A DNA stretch of 33,988 bases from Polyangiaceae bacterium (GTDB lineage Bacteria; Myxococcota_A; Polyangia; Polyangiales; Polyangiaceae). Position 1 is the first letter of the stretch, and every line of letters begins with the position of its first letter. The stretch lies in contig JAICQQ010000076.1 of assembly GCA_025937785.1 (NCBI GenBank), positions 1 through 33,988 on the forward strand. Reading direction: 5' to 3'. Of the stretch, positions 1-6,269 are shown piece by piece. The position numbers and the translations under genes were made by a program. Under the pieces are notes generated by a model, which searched no databases, was not told where the DNA came from, and saw only the letters and a program-made list of their open reading frames with translations.

Positions 1-174
1 CTGCCGTGCGTTTCGGTCGCCGTGTCCGAGCACACCGCCGCGCCCGGGTACACCGCCGCGCCCGGGTACACCGCCGCGCCCGGGTACACCGCCGCGCCCG
101 GGTACACCGCCGCGCCCGAGCCCCCCGGCCACGATTGCGCCAGCCTGGCATGGATGCTGCTCAGTGACGGTTGA
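1..174 (+). CDS. Possible C-terminal end of an upstream gene with TAAPGY repeats (partial)
   Basis: Frame 1 is open from the window edge to a TGA at 172-174 (57 codons) and reads through the 18-bp array as consecutive TAAPGY hexapeptides, then a tail ending ASLAWMLLSDG. Ala/Pro/Gly-rich hexapeptide repeats at protein ends are common in myxobacterial secreted proteins, so this may be the tail of a gene starting outside the window. The evidence is only an open frame across a repeat whose unit is divisible by three, which would leave other frames open too. The alternative is a non-coding minisatellite upstream of the ferritin-like gene. Confidence 0.25.
   Translation: MPCVSVAVSEHTAAPGYTAAPGYTAAPGYTAAPGYTAAPEPPGHDCASLAWMLLSDG
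33..120. repeat. 18-bp tandem repeat, about 4.9 copies
   Basis: The unit CACCGCCGCGCCCGGGTA occurs at 33-50, 51-68, 69-86 and 87-104, followed by a partial copy to about 120 whose end changes to CCCGAG. The four complete copies are identical, which suggests recent expansion. The unit is a multiple of three; on the + strand in frame 1 it reads as the hexapeptide TAAPGY. There are no unique spacers between units, so this is a minisatellite-like array and not a CRISPR. Confidence 0.95.
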
Positions 175-195
175 ACCTCGAGGAGAACAAACGTC

Positions 196-813
196 ATGAA
201 GAAGACCAAGTACGACAAAGCCCACGTCTCCGAACTGCTCTACCAGGCGCTCGAAACCGAGCTCGGGGGCGAGAAAATCTATGAGCGCGCCATCACCGCC
301 GCCGTGAACGAGGATCTCGAAAAAGAATGGAAAAAGTACCTGGACGAGACCCGCACTCACCAGAAGGTGTTGCTCGACGTCTTCGAAAAATGCGGACTCG
401 ATCCCAGTACAGAGACGCCCGGGCGGGGCATCGTGCGCCACCACGGTAAGTCCCTGGTCGAAGCCATTGAGAAGGCACTCTCGAAGGGAGAGCCCGAAGC
501 CGCGCAGCTAGTGGCAGCTGAATGCGTCGTGCTGGCGGAGACGAAAGACCACTTGAACTGGGAGCTGATCGGTCACTTGACCGAACACAGCGAAGGGCCG
601 TGGATGGAGCCTTTGCAGCAAGCCTTCGAGGAGGTCGAGAGCGAAGAAGATCACCACCTGTATCACACGAAAGGCTGGCTGCGAGAGCTGTGGATTCGCG
701 AGCTCGGGCTACCCGCAGCGCTGCCTCCCCCGGAGGAAGTCAAGAAGGTCGAGACCGCCATCGGCGCTGCGCGTGCCGAGAAGGCGCGCGACCAGATGCT
801 CGGCAGGCACTGA
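196..813 (+). CDS. Ferritin-like di-iron-type helical protein
   Basis: This 205-residue soluble, all-helical, highly charged protein has the spacing of Glu and His residues expected of a ferritin-like four-helix bundle: E near residues 20-30 (ETELGGEKIYE), ExxxH in DETRTH near 50-55, E with a following H in AECVVLAETKDH near 108-118, and ExxHH in EEDHHLYH near 150-156. Such proteins bind a di-iron centre and act in iron storage, peroxide removal or related stress responses. A good Shine-Dalgarno (GAGGAG, 8-9 bases before the ATG) supports the start. The C-terminal 40 residues are a Pro-rich turn followed by a charged helix. I cannot tell the exact subfamily (rubrerythrin-like, DUF892-like or other), and substrate is unknown. 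It converges on the DUF6766 gene. Confidence 0.6.
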   Translation: MKKTKYDKAHVSELLYQALETELGGEKIYERAITAAVNEDLEKEWKKYLDETRTHQKVLLDVFEKCGLDPSTETPGRGIVRHHGKSLVEAIEKALSKGEPEAAQLVAAECVVLAETKDHLNWELIGHLTEHSEGPWMEPLQQAFEEVESEEDHHLYHTKGWLRELWIRELGLPAALPPPEEVKKVETAIGAARAEKARDQMLGRH

Positions 814-831
814 TCGATGGGTTCAGCGTCG

Positions 832-867
832 AGGCGCCTCAGTCGCCCGTATGCGAGTGAGGCGCCT
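832..867. terminator. Hairpin between convergent genes, possible bidirectional terminator
   Basis: A perfect 10-bp inverted repeat (AGGCGCCTCA at 832-841, TGAGGCGCCT at 858-867) with a 16-base loop lies where the ferritin-like gene (+) and the DUF6766 gene (-) converge, and it overlaps the last codons of the latter. There is only a weak T-rich tract after it (CTCTTTGG), so termination is inferred from position and stem. Confidence 0.45.
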
Positions 868-1522
868 GCACCTCTTTGGATTGCGCTGAATCCTTTTCAC
901 GCAGATAGATCGAAAGCAGCACCAGCACGCTGATCGAGAAAAACTCGCTCTGCCAGTTCTGGAACGACTCGAACCAAAATTCGCTGTCGAGCCAATGCTG
1001 CCAGAGGCCGTGGTCGACGCGCTCGCCCGTACGCGCCGCTTTCTCGACGTAGCTGTCGTAGCTGCTGCGCCAATGGCCGAACATCGACATCACGAACAGG
1101 CCCAGGAGCGCGAGTGACAGCGAATGCTCGTAAAGCTTGAGCCAGGTACCACCGCGCCGAACAGGCCAAGGAGCGTCGCGGAGCGGAAACGCTTGAGGTG
1201 CCGGGGGCTCCCCGAGCGGCTTCGACTCCGATGAACCTTTCTGCCTCAGCGCGACGGTGAGCAGGACAAAAAGCATCATCTGTAGAAACTCGCTCTCCCA
1301 ATTCTCGAACAGGCTCGACCGAAAGCCGCCCGACTGCACGTAGTCCAGCGCACCGAGCTCCTTGAGGCCATGGGCCAACCGCTCGGCATTTTCGGCGGCG
1401 CGGCCGCTGAGTACGTGACCGAGCAAGGATCCCAGCGTGAGGCCCCCGAAGGCTAAGCTGAGGGAATTCCTTCGCCAGAACGACGGTGGTTGCTGGGGCA
1501 CGGGGTCAGGAAAGCAGGACAT
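839..1522 (-). CDS. DUF6766-type membrane protein with two repeated halves
   Basis: The 227-residue protein has four predicted membrane helices arranged as two related halves. Half one runs FWRRNSLSLAFGG...LLGHVLSG then FENWESEFLQMMLFVLL; half two runs LYEHSLSLALLGLFVMSMFGHW then FQNWQSEFFSISVLVLLSIYLREK. Each half has an SLSLA helix followed, after a loop rich in charged and aromatic residues, by an xNWxSEF helix. This arrangement is what I recognise as the DUF6766 family, a membrane family without known function. I prefer the ATG at 1522 because the protein from there begins just before the conserved FWRRNSLSL; an in-frame ATG at 1582 would add 20 residues without family character. No strong ribosome site is visible for either. 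Confidence 0.75.
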   Translation of the reverse strand: MSCFPDPVPQQPPSFWRRNSLSLAFGGLTLGSLLGHVLSGRAAENAERLAHGLKELGALDYVQSGGFRSSLFENWESEFLQMMLFVLLTVALRQKGSSESKPLGEPPAPQAFPLRDAPWPVRRGGTWLKLYEHSLSLALLGLFVMSMFGHWRSSYDSYVEKAARTGERVDHGLWQHWLDSEFWFESFQNWQSEFFSISVLVLLSIYLREKDSAQSKEVQAPHSHTGD

Positions 1523-1572
1523 GTGCCACGGACGCCAAGATGTCGGGCCTGCACTAAAGCGTTCGCGACCCC

Positions 1573-1599
1573 ACGTTAACATTCACGACCAACGTTAAC
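1573..1599. promoter_or_regulatory. Repeated ACGTTAAC boxes upstream of the DUF6766 gene
   Basis: The octamer ACGTTAAC is found twice, at 1573-1580 and 1592-1599, start to start 19 bp apart, about 50-80 bp upstream of the preferred DUF6766 start. Each copy contains the palindrome GTTAAC, and two turns of helix separate them, as in many operator pairs. No regulator can be named. Confidence 0.35.
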
Positions 1600-2196
1600 G
1601 ATGCGCCGGGCCCCTTGTCGCGCAACCCCACCCCGATCCGTACGGCGCGAGAAGTCGTCAGCACCGGGACGTCCGTTCGACGTCCCGGTGCCTTCGAGGT
1701 CGCTATCGCAACCACCCCCCACCGACCGGCCAAGGCCCCCACCCGGTCCCGACCACCTCTCCCTTTGTCCCGCTATCGATCCACTCCGTGCTTCCTATCC
1801 CCTTAGGACCCGAACTTTGCTCGTTGGGCAGTGGAGTGAGCTACTTTTTTTCTAACGCGGCTGGGAGAGCCCCCAAAGCTAGCCGAACTGAGCCATGCTT
1901 CCGTTCGGCGGCGATGCTCGGGTACCGGCGACTTTCGGTCGCTGCGCTGTTGGCAGGACCGAAGCGGCTGTTGCAATTTTCGCTTGGCCTCGCAATTCCC
2001 CTTTCCAACTCCTGACTCCACTCACTAATGCCCGCCGGAACAGAAACCGGATCGCGCCTCGAAAGCTTTTGGTGCGACTCGCCCCTACGCGGGGTCCCCG
2101 GCAGCGCCCCGACCTGTCAACACCGGTGGCAACCTGCCGGACGTCGCTGCGCACGCCGGCGAGGACCCAGCGACTTCTCAGCGACGAGCGCGTCGT
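1583..2196. other. Gene-poor stretch between DUF6766 and GST genes
   Basis: About 600 bp with no coding sequence I can support. Short open frames exist on both strands but have no recognisable domain, no good ribosome site and odd composition (Arg/Pro/Ser-rich shadow-type translations). The stretch includes a perfect hairpin at 1661-1691 and a locally T-rich patch near 1851-1860, and it is less GC-rich than its surroundings between about 1800 and 2060. I saw no tRNA, rRNA or transposase remnant. Confidence 0.5.
1661..1691. other. Perfect 13-bp inverted repeat with 5-base loop
   Basis: GCACCGGGACGTC (1661-1673), loop CGTTC, then GACGTCCCGGTGC (1679-1691). All 13 pairs are exact and 10 are G:C. 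No run of T follows on either strand, so a classic intrinsic terminator is not supported. It sits about 140 bp upstream of the DUF6766 start and far behind the GST stop. It could be an RNA structure, a protein-binding palindrome, or an isolated terminator with a weak tail. Confidence 0.8.
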
Positions 2197-2829
2197 TCAG
2201 AGGCCCATGCGTTCCACGATGGGAGCGAACGCTTGGCGCCACGAGTCACGCGCCTCGAGCCGGTGGATCCAGGCGCTGACCGCCGGTAGCTGCGCGAGCG
2301 AAATATCCGCCGGTTTTCTGTAGATGAAGGTGCTCGCCAGCGCGAAGTCGGCCACGCTCAGCTCGTCCGCGATCCATGGACGCTTGCCCAAGGCTTGCTC
2401 GAATACCTGTAAGAACTTCTGAGCGTCTTTCAACTTGGCCTCGACCAGCGCCGTGTCCGGTGGCCCCAACTCGAACCGCGCCTTCACGAAGCGCTCGAAG
2501 GCGACGGTCTGCATGGCGGGCCCCAGGTGAATGGCCTGCCAGTACAACCACTGCTCCACCAGCGCACGTGCACGCGGCTCGACCGGCAACAAGTTTCGAT
2601 CGGGGCGCTTGCTGCACAAGTAGTTGTTGATGGCGCGAGATTCCCAGAGCACGAAGTCTTCGTCCACCAGCACCGGCACCTTGCTGTTGGGATTGACGGC
2701 CCGCAGCAGCTCGTTGCTGCCTGCACTGGCGAGGCCCACTCCAATCATTTCGAGTTCGATGCCGAGTTCGAAGGCGACGGCGCGCACGCGCAAACAGTTG
2801 GGGGAAAGATCTGAGTTGTAGAGTTTCAT
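2197..2829 (-). CDS. Glutathione S-transferase family protein
   Basis: The 210-residue protein has normal cytosolic GST length. The N-terminal thioredoxin-like half (about 1-78) begins MKLYNSDLSPNCLRVRAVAFELGI, with the Ser/Asn-Cys region at the active-site turn, the cis-Pro segment SKVPVLVDEDF near residue 50 and the glutathione-contacting ES pair in WESRAINNYL. The helical C-terminal half ends with the typical PWIADELSVADFALAS (N-capping box and ADF) and a PAVSAWIHRLEARDSW segment. Such enzymes join glutathione to electrophiles or act as reductases or isomerases; substrate cannot be told. GAGGA lies three bases before the ATG, a short spacing. It is divergent from the STAS-like gene. Confidence 0.9.
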   Translation of the reverse strand: MKLYNSDLSPNCLRVRAVAFELGIELEMIGVGLASAGSNELLRAVNPNSKVPVLVDEDFVLWESRAINNYLCSKRPDRNLLPVEPRARALVEQWLYWQAIHLGPAMQTVAFERFVKARFELGPPDTALVEAKLKDAQKFLQVFEQALGKRPWIADELSVADFALASTFIYRKPADISLAQLPAVSAWIHRLEARDSWRQAFAPIVERMGL

Positions 2830-2951
2830 GGGTCCTCGAAGCTTCGGAGGTGAAACATAGTGCGCACGAGCGCAAACGGGAGTCCCCAGCGAAGGATGCT
2901 AGATTCGACGACTTGGCTGATGTTCTCGTACGAGGGGGTGAGGTGACGCGC

Positions 2952-3320
2952 ATGATCTGGCATGAGTACCTCGACGCTGCGGACATTCACCTGTTCGATT
3001 GCTCGGGCAAAGTCGACCTCGCGACGGGCCTAGCGCGGCTCACTGCGGTCGCACGCGTGTTCGAGACGCAGCCGGCGCGGGCAGGCCTGCGCCGGCTACT
3101 GATCGACTTCCGAGGAACGGAATGGGACAGCGAAGAAACTCATCGAACGCTGTCGAGCGCCACGCGCGCGCAGTTCGATCGGATGCGCGAGAGTGCACGC
3201 CTGCGCGTCGCCATCGTCAACGCGCTTTGGGAAGGCTGCCACTCGACCGACGAGCGTTGGTTCCTCGAGAAGCAGGCCGCGCTGCGCTGGCTCAGCGCGG
3301 AGGACGGACACGCCGCCTGA
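2952..3320 (+). CDS. STAS/SpoIIAA-like hypothetical protein
   Basis: A 122-residue soluble protein. The pattern IWHEYLDAADIHLFDCSGKVDL, then a helix, then GLRRLLIDFRGTEWD, helix, then LRVAIVNALWEG alternates strands and helices like the small alpha/beta SpoIIAA or STAS fold seen in anti-sigma antagonists and in stand-alone proteins of unknown role. This is a fold-level guess from pattern only. I chose the ATG at 2952 because GAGGTG stands six bases upstream; an ATG at 2850 would add 34 residues without strand/helix pattern and leave almost no room for the divergent GST promoter. Confidence 0.5.
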   Translation: MIWHEYLDAADIHLFDCSGKVDLATGLARLTAVARVFETQPARAGLRRLLIDFRGTEWDSEETHRTLSSATRAQFDRMRESARLRVAIVNALWEGCHSTDERWFLEKQAALRWLSAEDGHAA

Positions 3321-3328
3321 GCGGAGCG

Positions 3329-3523
3329 TTACGCTGCCCCGTCGTTCTTCCGGCGCCCGGCGCTGCGCTGCACGAGCAGATCGGCGAACAGCCGGACGGC
3401 GAGCGCTGCGTTGCGCCCCGGCGGCTGCAGCAGCGAAACGGCGCGCTACGCCCTTGCAAAGGGCCGCAGTACCTCGACCAGACGCCCCTGCTCGACGTCG
3501 CCGACGAGCTCCCGGCAGCTCAT
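3329..3523 (-). pseudogene. Remnant of a LysR-type regulator C-terminus
   Basis: Read on the minus strand from 3523, one frame gives ELVGDVEQGRLVEVL, RPFARA, an in-frame TAG (3446-3448), then RAVSLLQPPGRNAALAVR and LFADLLVQRSAGRR to a TAA at 3329-3331. This is the ordinary end of a LysR substrate-binding domain (the 'G-R-L-V-x-V-L ... S-L-x-x-P-x-R ... V-R-x-F-x-D-x-L-V' pattern), interrupted by one stop. Nothing LysR-like is left upstream: the frame runs straight into the stop codon of the dioxygenase gene. The likely history is a deletion or recombination that joined the dioxygenase gene to the tail of a regulator gene. The family call rests on my reading of a 60-residue stretch. Confidence 0.6.
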
Positions 3524-4320
3524 CCAAATTGCGCCGCGGAGATGGCCTTGCCCAGCACCTTGCCACTGTACGGCACGCGGCCGGTGTCGTCGCCCGCCGC
3601 GCCAGCCACCACCATCAGCGGCAGCAAGTGCTCCTCACGCGGGTGGACGCGGCGTGCGCTGGGCGCCCCCTCCCACGCGGTGAGACGGGCGTCGCGCTCC
3701 GCGCGGGGCAAGCCAATCGTCTCTTGGAGCCAGGCGTCGAACGCTTGGGCCTCGGCATCGGACTGTGGGGAGCCGAAGCCGCGCATGTTGTGGTAGCTCA
3801 TCCCGCTGCCGATGATGAACACGCCTTCGGCGCGCAGCGGCGCGAGCGCGCGACCGATCGCAAGGTGCAGCTTCGGATCGAGCCCGCGTTGCAAGGACAG
3901 CTGCAGCGTCGGGATCTCGGCGTCGGGGAAGATGCGCCCGAGCGGGACGAAGGTGCCGTGGTCGAAGCCGCGCGCGTCGTCGACTGCACTCGGGATGTCG
4001 GCTTGGGCCAAGAGCTCGCGCACGCGCGGCGCGAGCCAGGGCGCGCCCGGCGCCGCCCAGCGGATCTCGTAGGCAGCGGGTGGGAAGCCGTAGTAGTCGA
4101 AGAGCATCGGCGGGTTCGGCGACGTCATCAGCGTCGGCACTTCGGCTTCCCAGTGGGCCGAGACCACGAGCAGCGCGCGTGGGGCCTCGGTCGGAACCTG
4201 GCCGACGCTGCGCCAGTAGCCGGCAAGCGCGTCGACCTCCGCCTTGGGGGCACCGAAGTCGACGTAGGACATGGGCCCACCACCATGGGGCACGAACACG
4301 ACCGGGATTTTCTGGCTCAT
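3520..4320 (-). CDS. Class III extradiol ring-cleavage dioxygenase, DODA/LigB type
   Basis: 266 residues, the usual length for the bacterial 4,5-DOPA-dioxygenase-like (LigB superfamily) proteins. Visible metal and catalytic residues are H12 in PHGGGPM, H56 in SAHWEAE, H121 in GFDHGTFVPL, H177 in GSGMSYHNMR and H231 in EEHLLPLMV. The family uses a non-haem metal (Fe, sometimes Zn) for opening catechol-type rings; the natural substrate of most bacterial members is unknown. It is the second gene of an operon with pirin, 52 bp behind it. The ATG at 4320 is preferred because the family begins right there (IPVVFVPHGGGP); longer upstream reading is out of family. Its stop overlaps the LysR remnant. 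Confidence 0.9.
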   Translation of the reverse strand: MSQKIPVVFVPHGGGPMSYVDFGAPKAEVDALAGYWRSVGQVPTEAPRALLVVSAHWEAEVPTLMTSPNPPMLFDYYGFPPAAYEIRWAAPGAPWLAPRVRELLAQADIPSAVDDARGFDHGTFVPLGRIFPDAEIPTLQLSLQRGLDPKLHLAIGRALAPLRAEGVFIIGSGMSYHNMRGFGSPQSDAEAQAFDAWLQETIGLPRAERDARLTAWEGAPSARRVHPREEHLLPLMVVAGAAGDDTGRVPYSGKVLGKAISAAQFG

Positions 4321-4372
4321 GAGGAGTCTGCTTTCGGAAAAACCATGGCGCGCGGCGCGCGCGACGGCAAGG

Positions 4373-5230
4373 TCAGATGCGGCGGAACGTTCCCGCCTGA
4401 TAGCGCTCGAACGATCGCGCGATGTCCGCGCGGGTGTCGCCGATGAAGGGGCCGTACCACGCGATGGGGGTGTTCTGGCGCTCACCCGCGTAGAACAGCA
4501 CTCGCAGCGGCACCGCCGCACGATTGGTCAGGCGCAGCGTGGTGTCGCTGCCCTCTGAAACACGATTCAGCCACCCTATTTGCCCGGGCACCAGGCGCTG
4601 CTGGTCCGGGCCCACGCTCACCTCGCCTTCGATCACGTACAGGAAGCCGTTGTACGCAGCAGGCACGACTTCGGTCACCTCGGCACCGGGCTCGAGGCGC
4701 ACGTCGACCAGGTTCACGGGCACGCGGTTACGTGTGGGCGAGGTCACAGCGCCACTCGTGCCGCTGTACACGCGCACCTCGGCGCCAGGTTCGCGCCGGA
4801 CCAGCGCGCTGCCGCCCGGAACCAGTTGGTGGTCGGGCTCGGTCCAGCGCTCGTGCTTGGGCAGCGTCAGCCACAGCTGCAGCAGCCGAAAGCTGCCGTC
4901 GATCGGGCGATCGGGGCCATGGACGATGCCACTGCCGGCGGTCGTCCACTCGACGTCGCCCGGTGATAGCGTCCCCCCGGCCTGATTTTCGGCGCCGAGC
5001 TCCCCATGAACCAGGAAGCTCACGGTTTCGAAGCCGGCGTGTGGGTGAGGCCCCGCCCGCAGCCGTCCCTCGACCCGGTCATCCATGAGGAGGATGAAAG
5101 GGTCGGCATCGCGCCACTCGGCGGGGGTGATGACCTCGACGACGGTGTGATCAGGACCGAACTGGCCGACGGAAGGCGAGGGCAGCGTGCGGATGCGACC
5201 GAGCGTTCGCTCCAAAACGAACTGGGACAT
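4373..5230 (-). CDS. Pirin family protein (metal site altered)
   Basis: 285 residues, two cupin domains: the first about 1-140 with PHPHAGFETVSFLVHGE, the second from about 165 with GAEVTEVVPAAYNGFLYVIEGEVSVG. Pirins are Fe-binding cupins; some have quercetinase activity, others are redox-sensing regulators. Human pirin binds iron through two His two residues apart, then a third His and a Glu two residues later. Here H62, H64 and H104 are present, but the Glu position is P106 (AGSGIVHGPD), so one ligand is missing or replaced. AAGGAG seven bases before the ATG at 5230 fixes the start. First gene of the pirin-dioxygenase operon, divergent from the HxlR gene, which probably controls it. Confidence 0.9.
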   Translation of the reverse strand: MSQFVLERTLGRIRTLPSPSVGQFGPDHTVVEVITPAEWRDADPFILLMDDRVEGRLRAGPHPHAGFETVSFLVHGELGAENQAGGTLSPGDVEWTTAGSGIVHGPDRPIDGSFRLLQLWLTLPKHERWTEPDHQLVPGGSALVRREPGAEVRVYSGTSGAVTSPTRNRVPVNLVDVRLEPGAEVTEVVPAAYNGFLYVIEGEVSVGPDQQRLVPGQIGWLNRVSEGSDTTLRLTNRAAVPLRVLFYAGERQNTPIAWYGPFIGDTRADIARSFERYQAGTFRRI

Positions 5231-5258
5231 GACTGAGCTCCTTGCTCTTGAAAGGCCG

Positions 5259-5279
5259 TTAGTTACTGTTTGTACCTTA
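5259..5279. promoter_or_regulatory. Imperfect inverted repeat between pirin and hxlR, candidate operator
   Basis: TTAGTTAC (5259-5266), spacer TGTTT, GTACCTTA (5272-5279): six of eight positions pair. The heptamer TTAGTTA also recurs as a direct repeat at 5259 and 5277. The 88-bp divergent region is strikingly AT-rich here compared with the surroundings. Palindromes of this size in the divergent region are typical binding sites of HxlR proteins; binding by this particular regulator is inferred. Confidence 0.45.
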
Positions 5280-5318
5280 GTTAAGAATCGGAAGCCGTAG
5301 GCGCAAGGAGGCACACCC

Positions 5319-5726
5319 ATGTCACCAAGGAACAACCGCCATCCAGGAAATACCGAGCATTCCGCCGGCGAGTGCCTGGCGGTGCGCGAGGTGCTGAGCC
5401 GGGTCGGCGACAAGTGGAGCGTCCAGGTAGTTTCGCTGCTGGGCGAGGGTCCGCTCCGCTTCAGCGAGCTTCGCCGCAGCATCGAAGGGATCTCGCAGCG
5501 CATGCTGACGCTCACCCTGCGCGGCCTCGAGCGCGACGGTCTCGTGACCCGAACGGTACACCCCACGCTGCCCCCGAGCGTGGAGTACGCGCTGACCCCC
5601 TTGGGCAAAACGTTGCTCGAGCCCGTACACGCGCTGGCGACGTGGGCGCGCAAGAACCGCACGAGCATTCAAGCCGCACGCGGGCGCTTCGACGCAGCCC
5701 GCGAGCCTGACCGGCCCCGAGACTAG
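5319..5726 (+). CDS. HxlR family winged-helix transcriptional regulator
   Basis: 135 residues with the full HxlR pattern: Cys19 followed by LAVREVLSRVGDKWSVQVVSLL, then PLRFSELRRSIEGISQRMLTLTLRGLERDGLVTR (recognition helix) and the wing VEYALTPLGKTL, then a dimerisation helix. HxlR proteins such as YodB and HypR of Bacillus sense quinones, aldehydes or disulfide stress through an N-terminal Cys; C19 lies in the corresponding place. The ATG at 5319 follows AAGGAGG. It is divergent from pirin-dioxygenase, genes often induced by quinone-like electrophiles, so local control of that operon is the natural guess. The end is arginine/proline rich and may be disordered. Confidence 0.92.
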   Translation: MSPRNNRHPGNTEHSAGECLAVREVLSRVGDKWSVQVVSLLGEGPLRFSELRRSIEGISQRMLTLTLRGLERDGLVTRTVHPTLPPSVEYALTPLGKTLLEPVHALATWARKNRTSIQAARGRFDAAREPDRPRD

Positions 5727-5755
5727 CGCCGAAGGGCGCGGCGCGGCGCGAGAGC

Positions 5756-6106
5756 TCAGAGATCGACGACGCTCTTGAACCCACCAAAGATCATGCGCTT
5801 GCCATCGAAGGGCATGTCCTTGCTCTCGGAAACGCGCGGATCGTTCATCACCTTGGCGTTGACCTGGTCGCGGTGTTCGCGCGACTCGTACACGATCCAC
5901 GAGAAGAACACGGTCTCGCCCGGCTTCATATCCACACTCTGTGGGAAAGATGTGAGCTCACCCGGCTTCACATCGTCGGCCTGGCACTCGTGAAACTCGA
6001 GCGCGCCGTGCTCTTTCCAGATTTTGCCCGCTTTCGTGGCAAATTCTCGATAAGCCGCGATGTTGGTCTTGGGAACCGGAACCACGAATCCATCGACGTA
6101 GGCCAT
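5756..6106 (-). CDS. DUF1428 family protein (YbaA-like)
   Basis: The 116-residue protein matches the DUF1428 pattern nearly throughout: MAYVDGFVVPVPK at the start, IWKEHGALEFHECQADDV, then TVFFSWIVYESREHRDQVNAKVMNDPR and MPFDGKRMIFGGF at the end. The family is a dimeric alpha/beta ferredoxin-like fold related to ABM/YciI-type proteins; function unknown. AAAGGAGG six bases upstream of the ATG supports the start. It converges on the HxlR gene with 29 bp between stops. Confidence 0.93.
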   Translation of the reverse strand: MAYVDGFVVPVPKTNIAAYREFATKAGKIWKEHGALEFHECQADDVKPGELTSFPQSVDMKPGETVFFSWIVYESREHRDQVNAKVMNDPRVSESKDMPFDGKRMIFGGFKSVVDL

Positions 6107-6269
6107 GACCAGCCTCCTTTCATTTCACTCTTTCATTCACTCCGGGAACGCCTCGTGGGCGGACCTGCCTGCACGCGGCGTGCCCCGAACTTCGGCGTGC
6201 CCGAAGCCGTCCGAGCGCCACTTTCGCCCCGGGTCTCACGATCGCTACGGTGCAGACGGCCTCGGCGCC

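Noticed and set aside
33..120. CRISPR-like array of short repeats
   Set aside because: Units follow each other directly with no spacers, and the unit is only 18 bp.
1803..2021. Idea that the less GC-rich stretch holds a rRNA or tRNA fragment
   Set aside because: I looked for cloverleaf arms and known rRNA words and found none.
1895..2323. Open frame of 142 codons in the gene-poor stretch
   Set aside because: Overlaps the 3' end of the GST gene on the other strand; no ribosome site, no recognisable pattern.
3193..4446. Long + strand open frame (417 codons) over the dioxygenase gene
   Set aside because: Antisense shadow of the real DODA-type gene; the translation is Arg/Ala-rich with no domain.
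5231..5668. Extension of the pirin reading frame upstream into hxlR
   Set aside because: It would run antisense through hxlR; pirin homology and the AAGGAG site fix the start at 5230.
5727..5755. GCGCCG...CGGCGC stem between hxlR and DUF1428 as terminator
   Set aside because: Short and embedded in a GCG-rich run where such pairs arise by chance.
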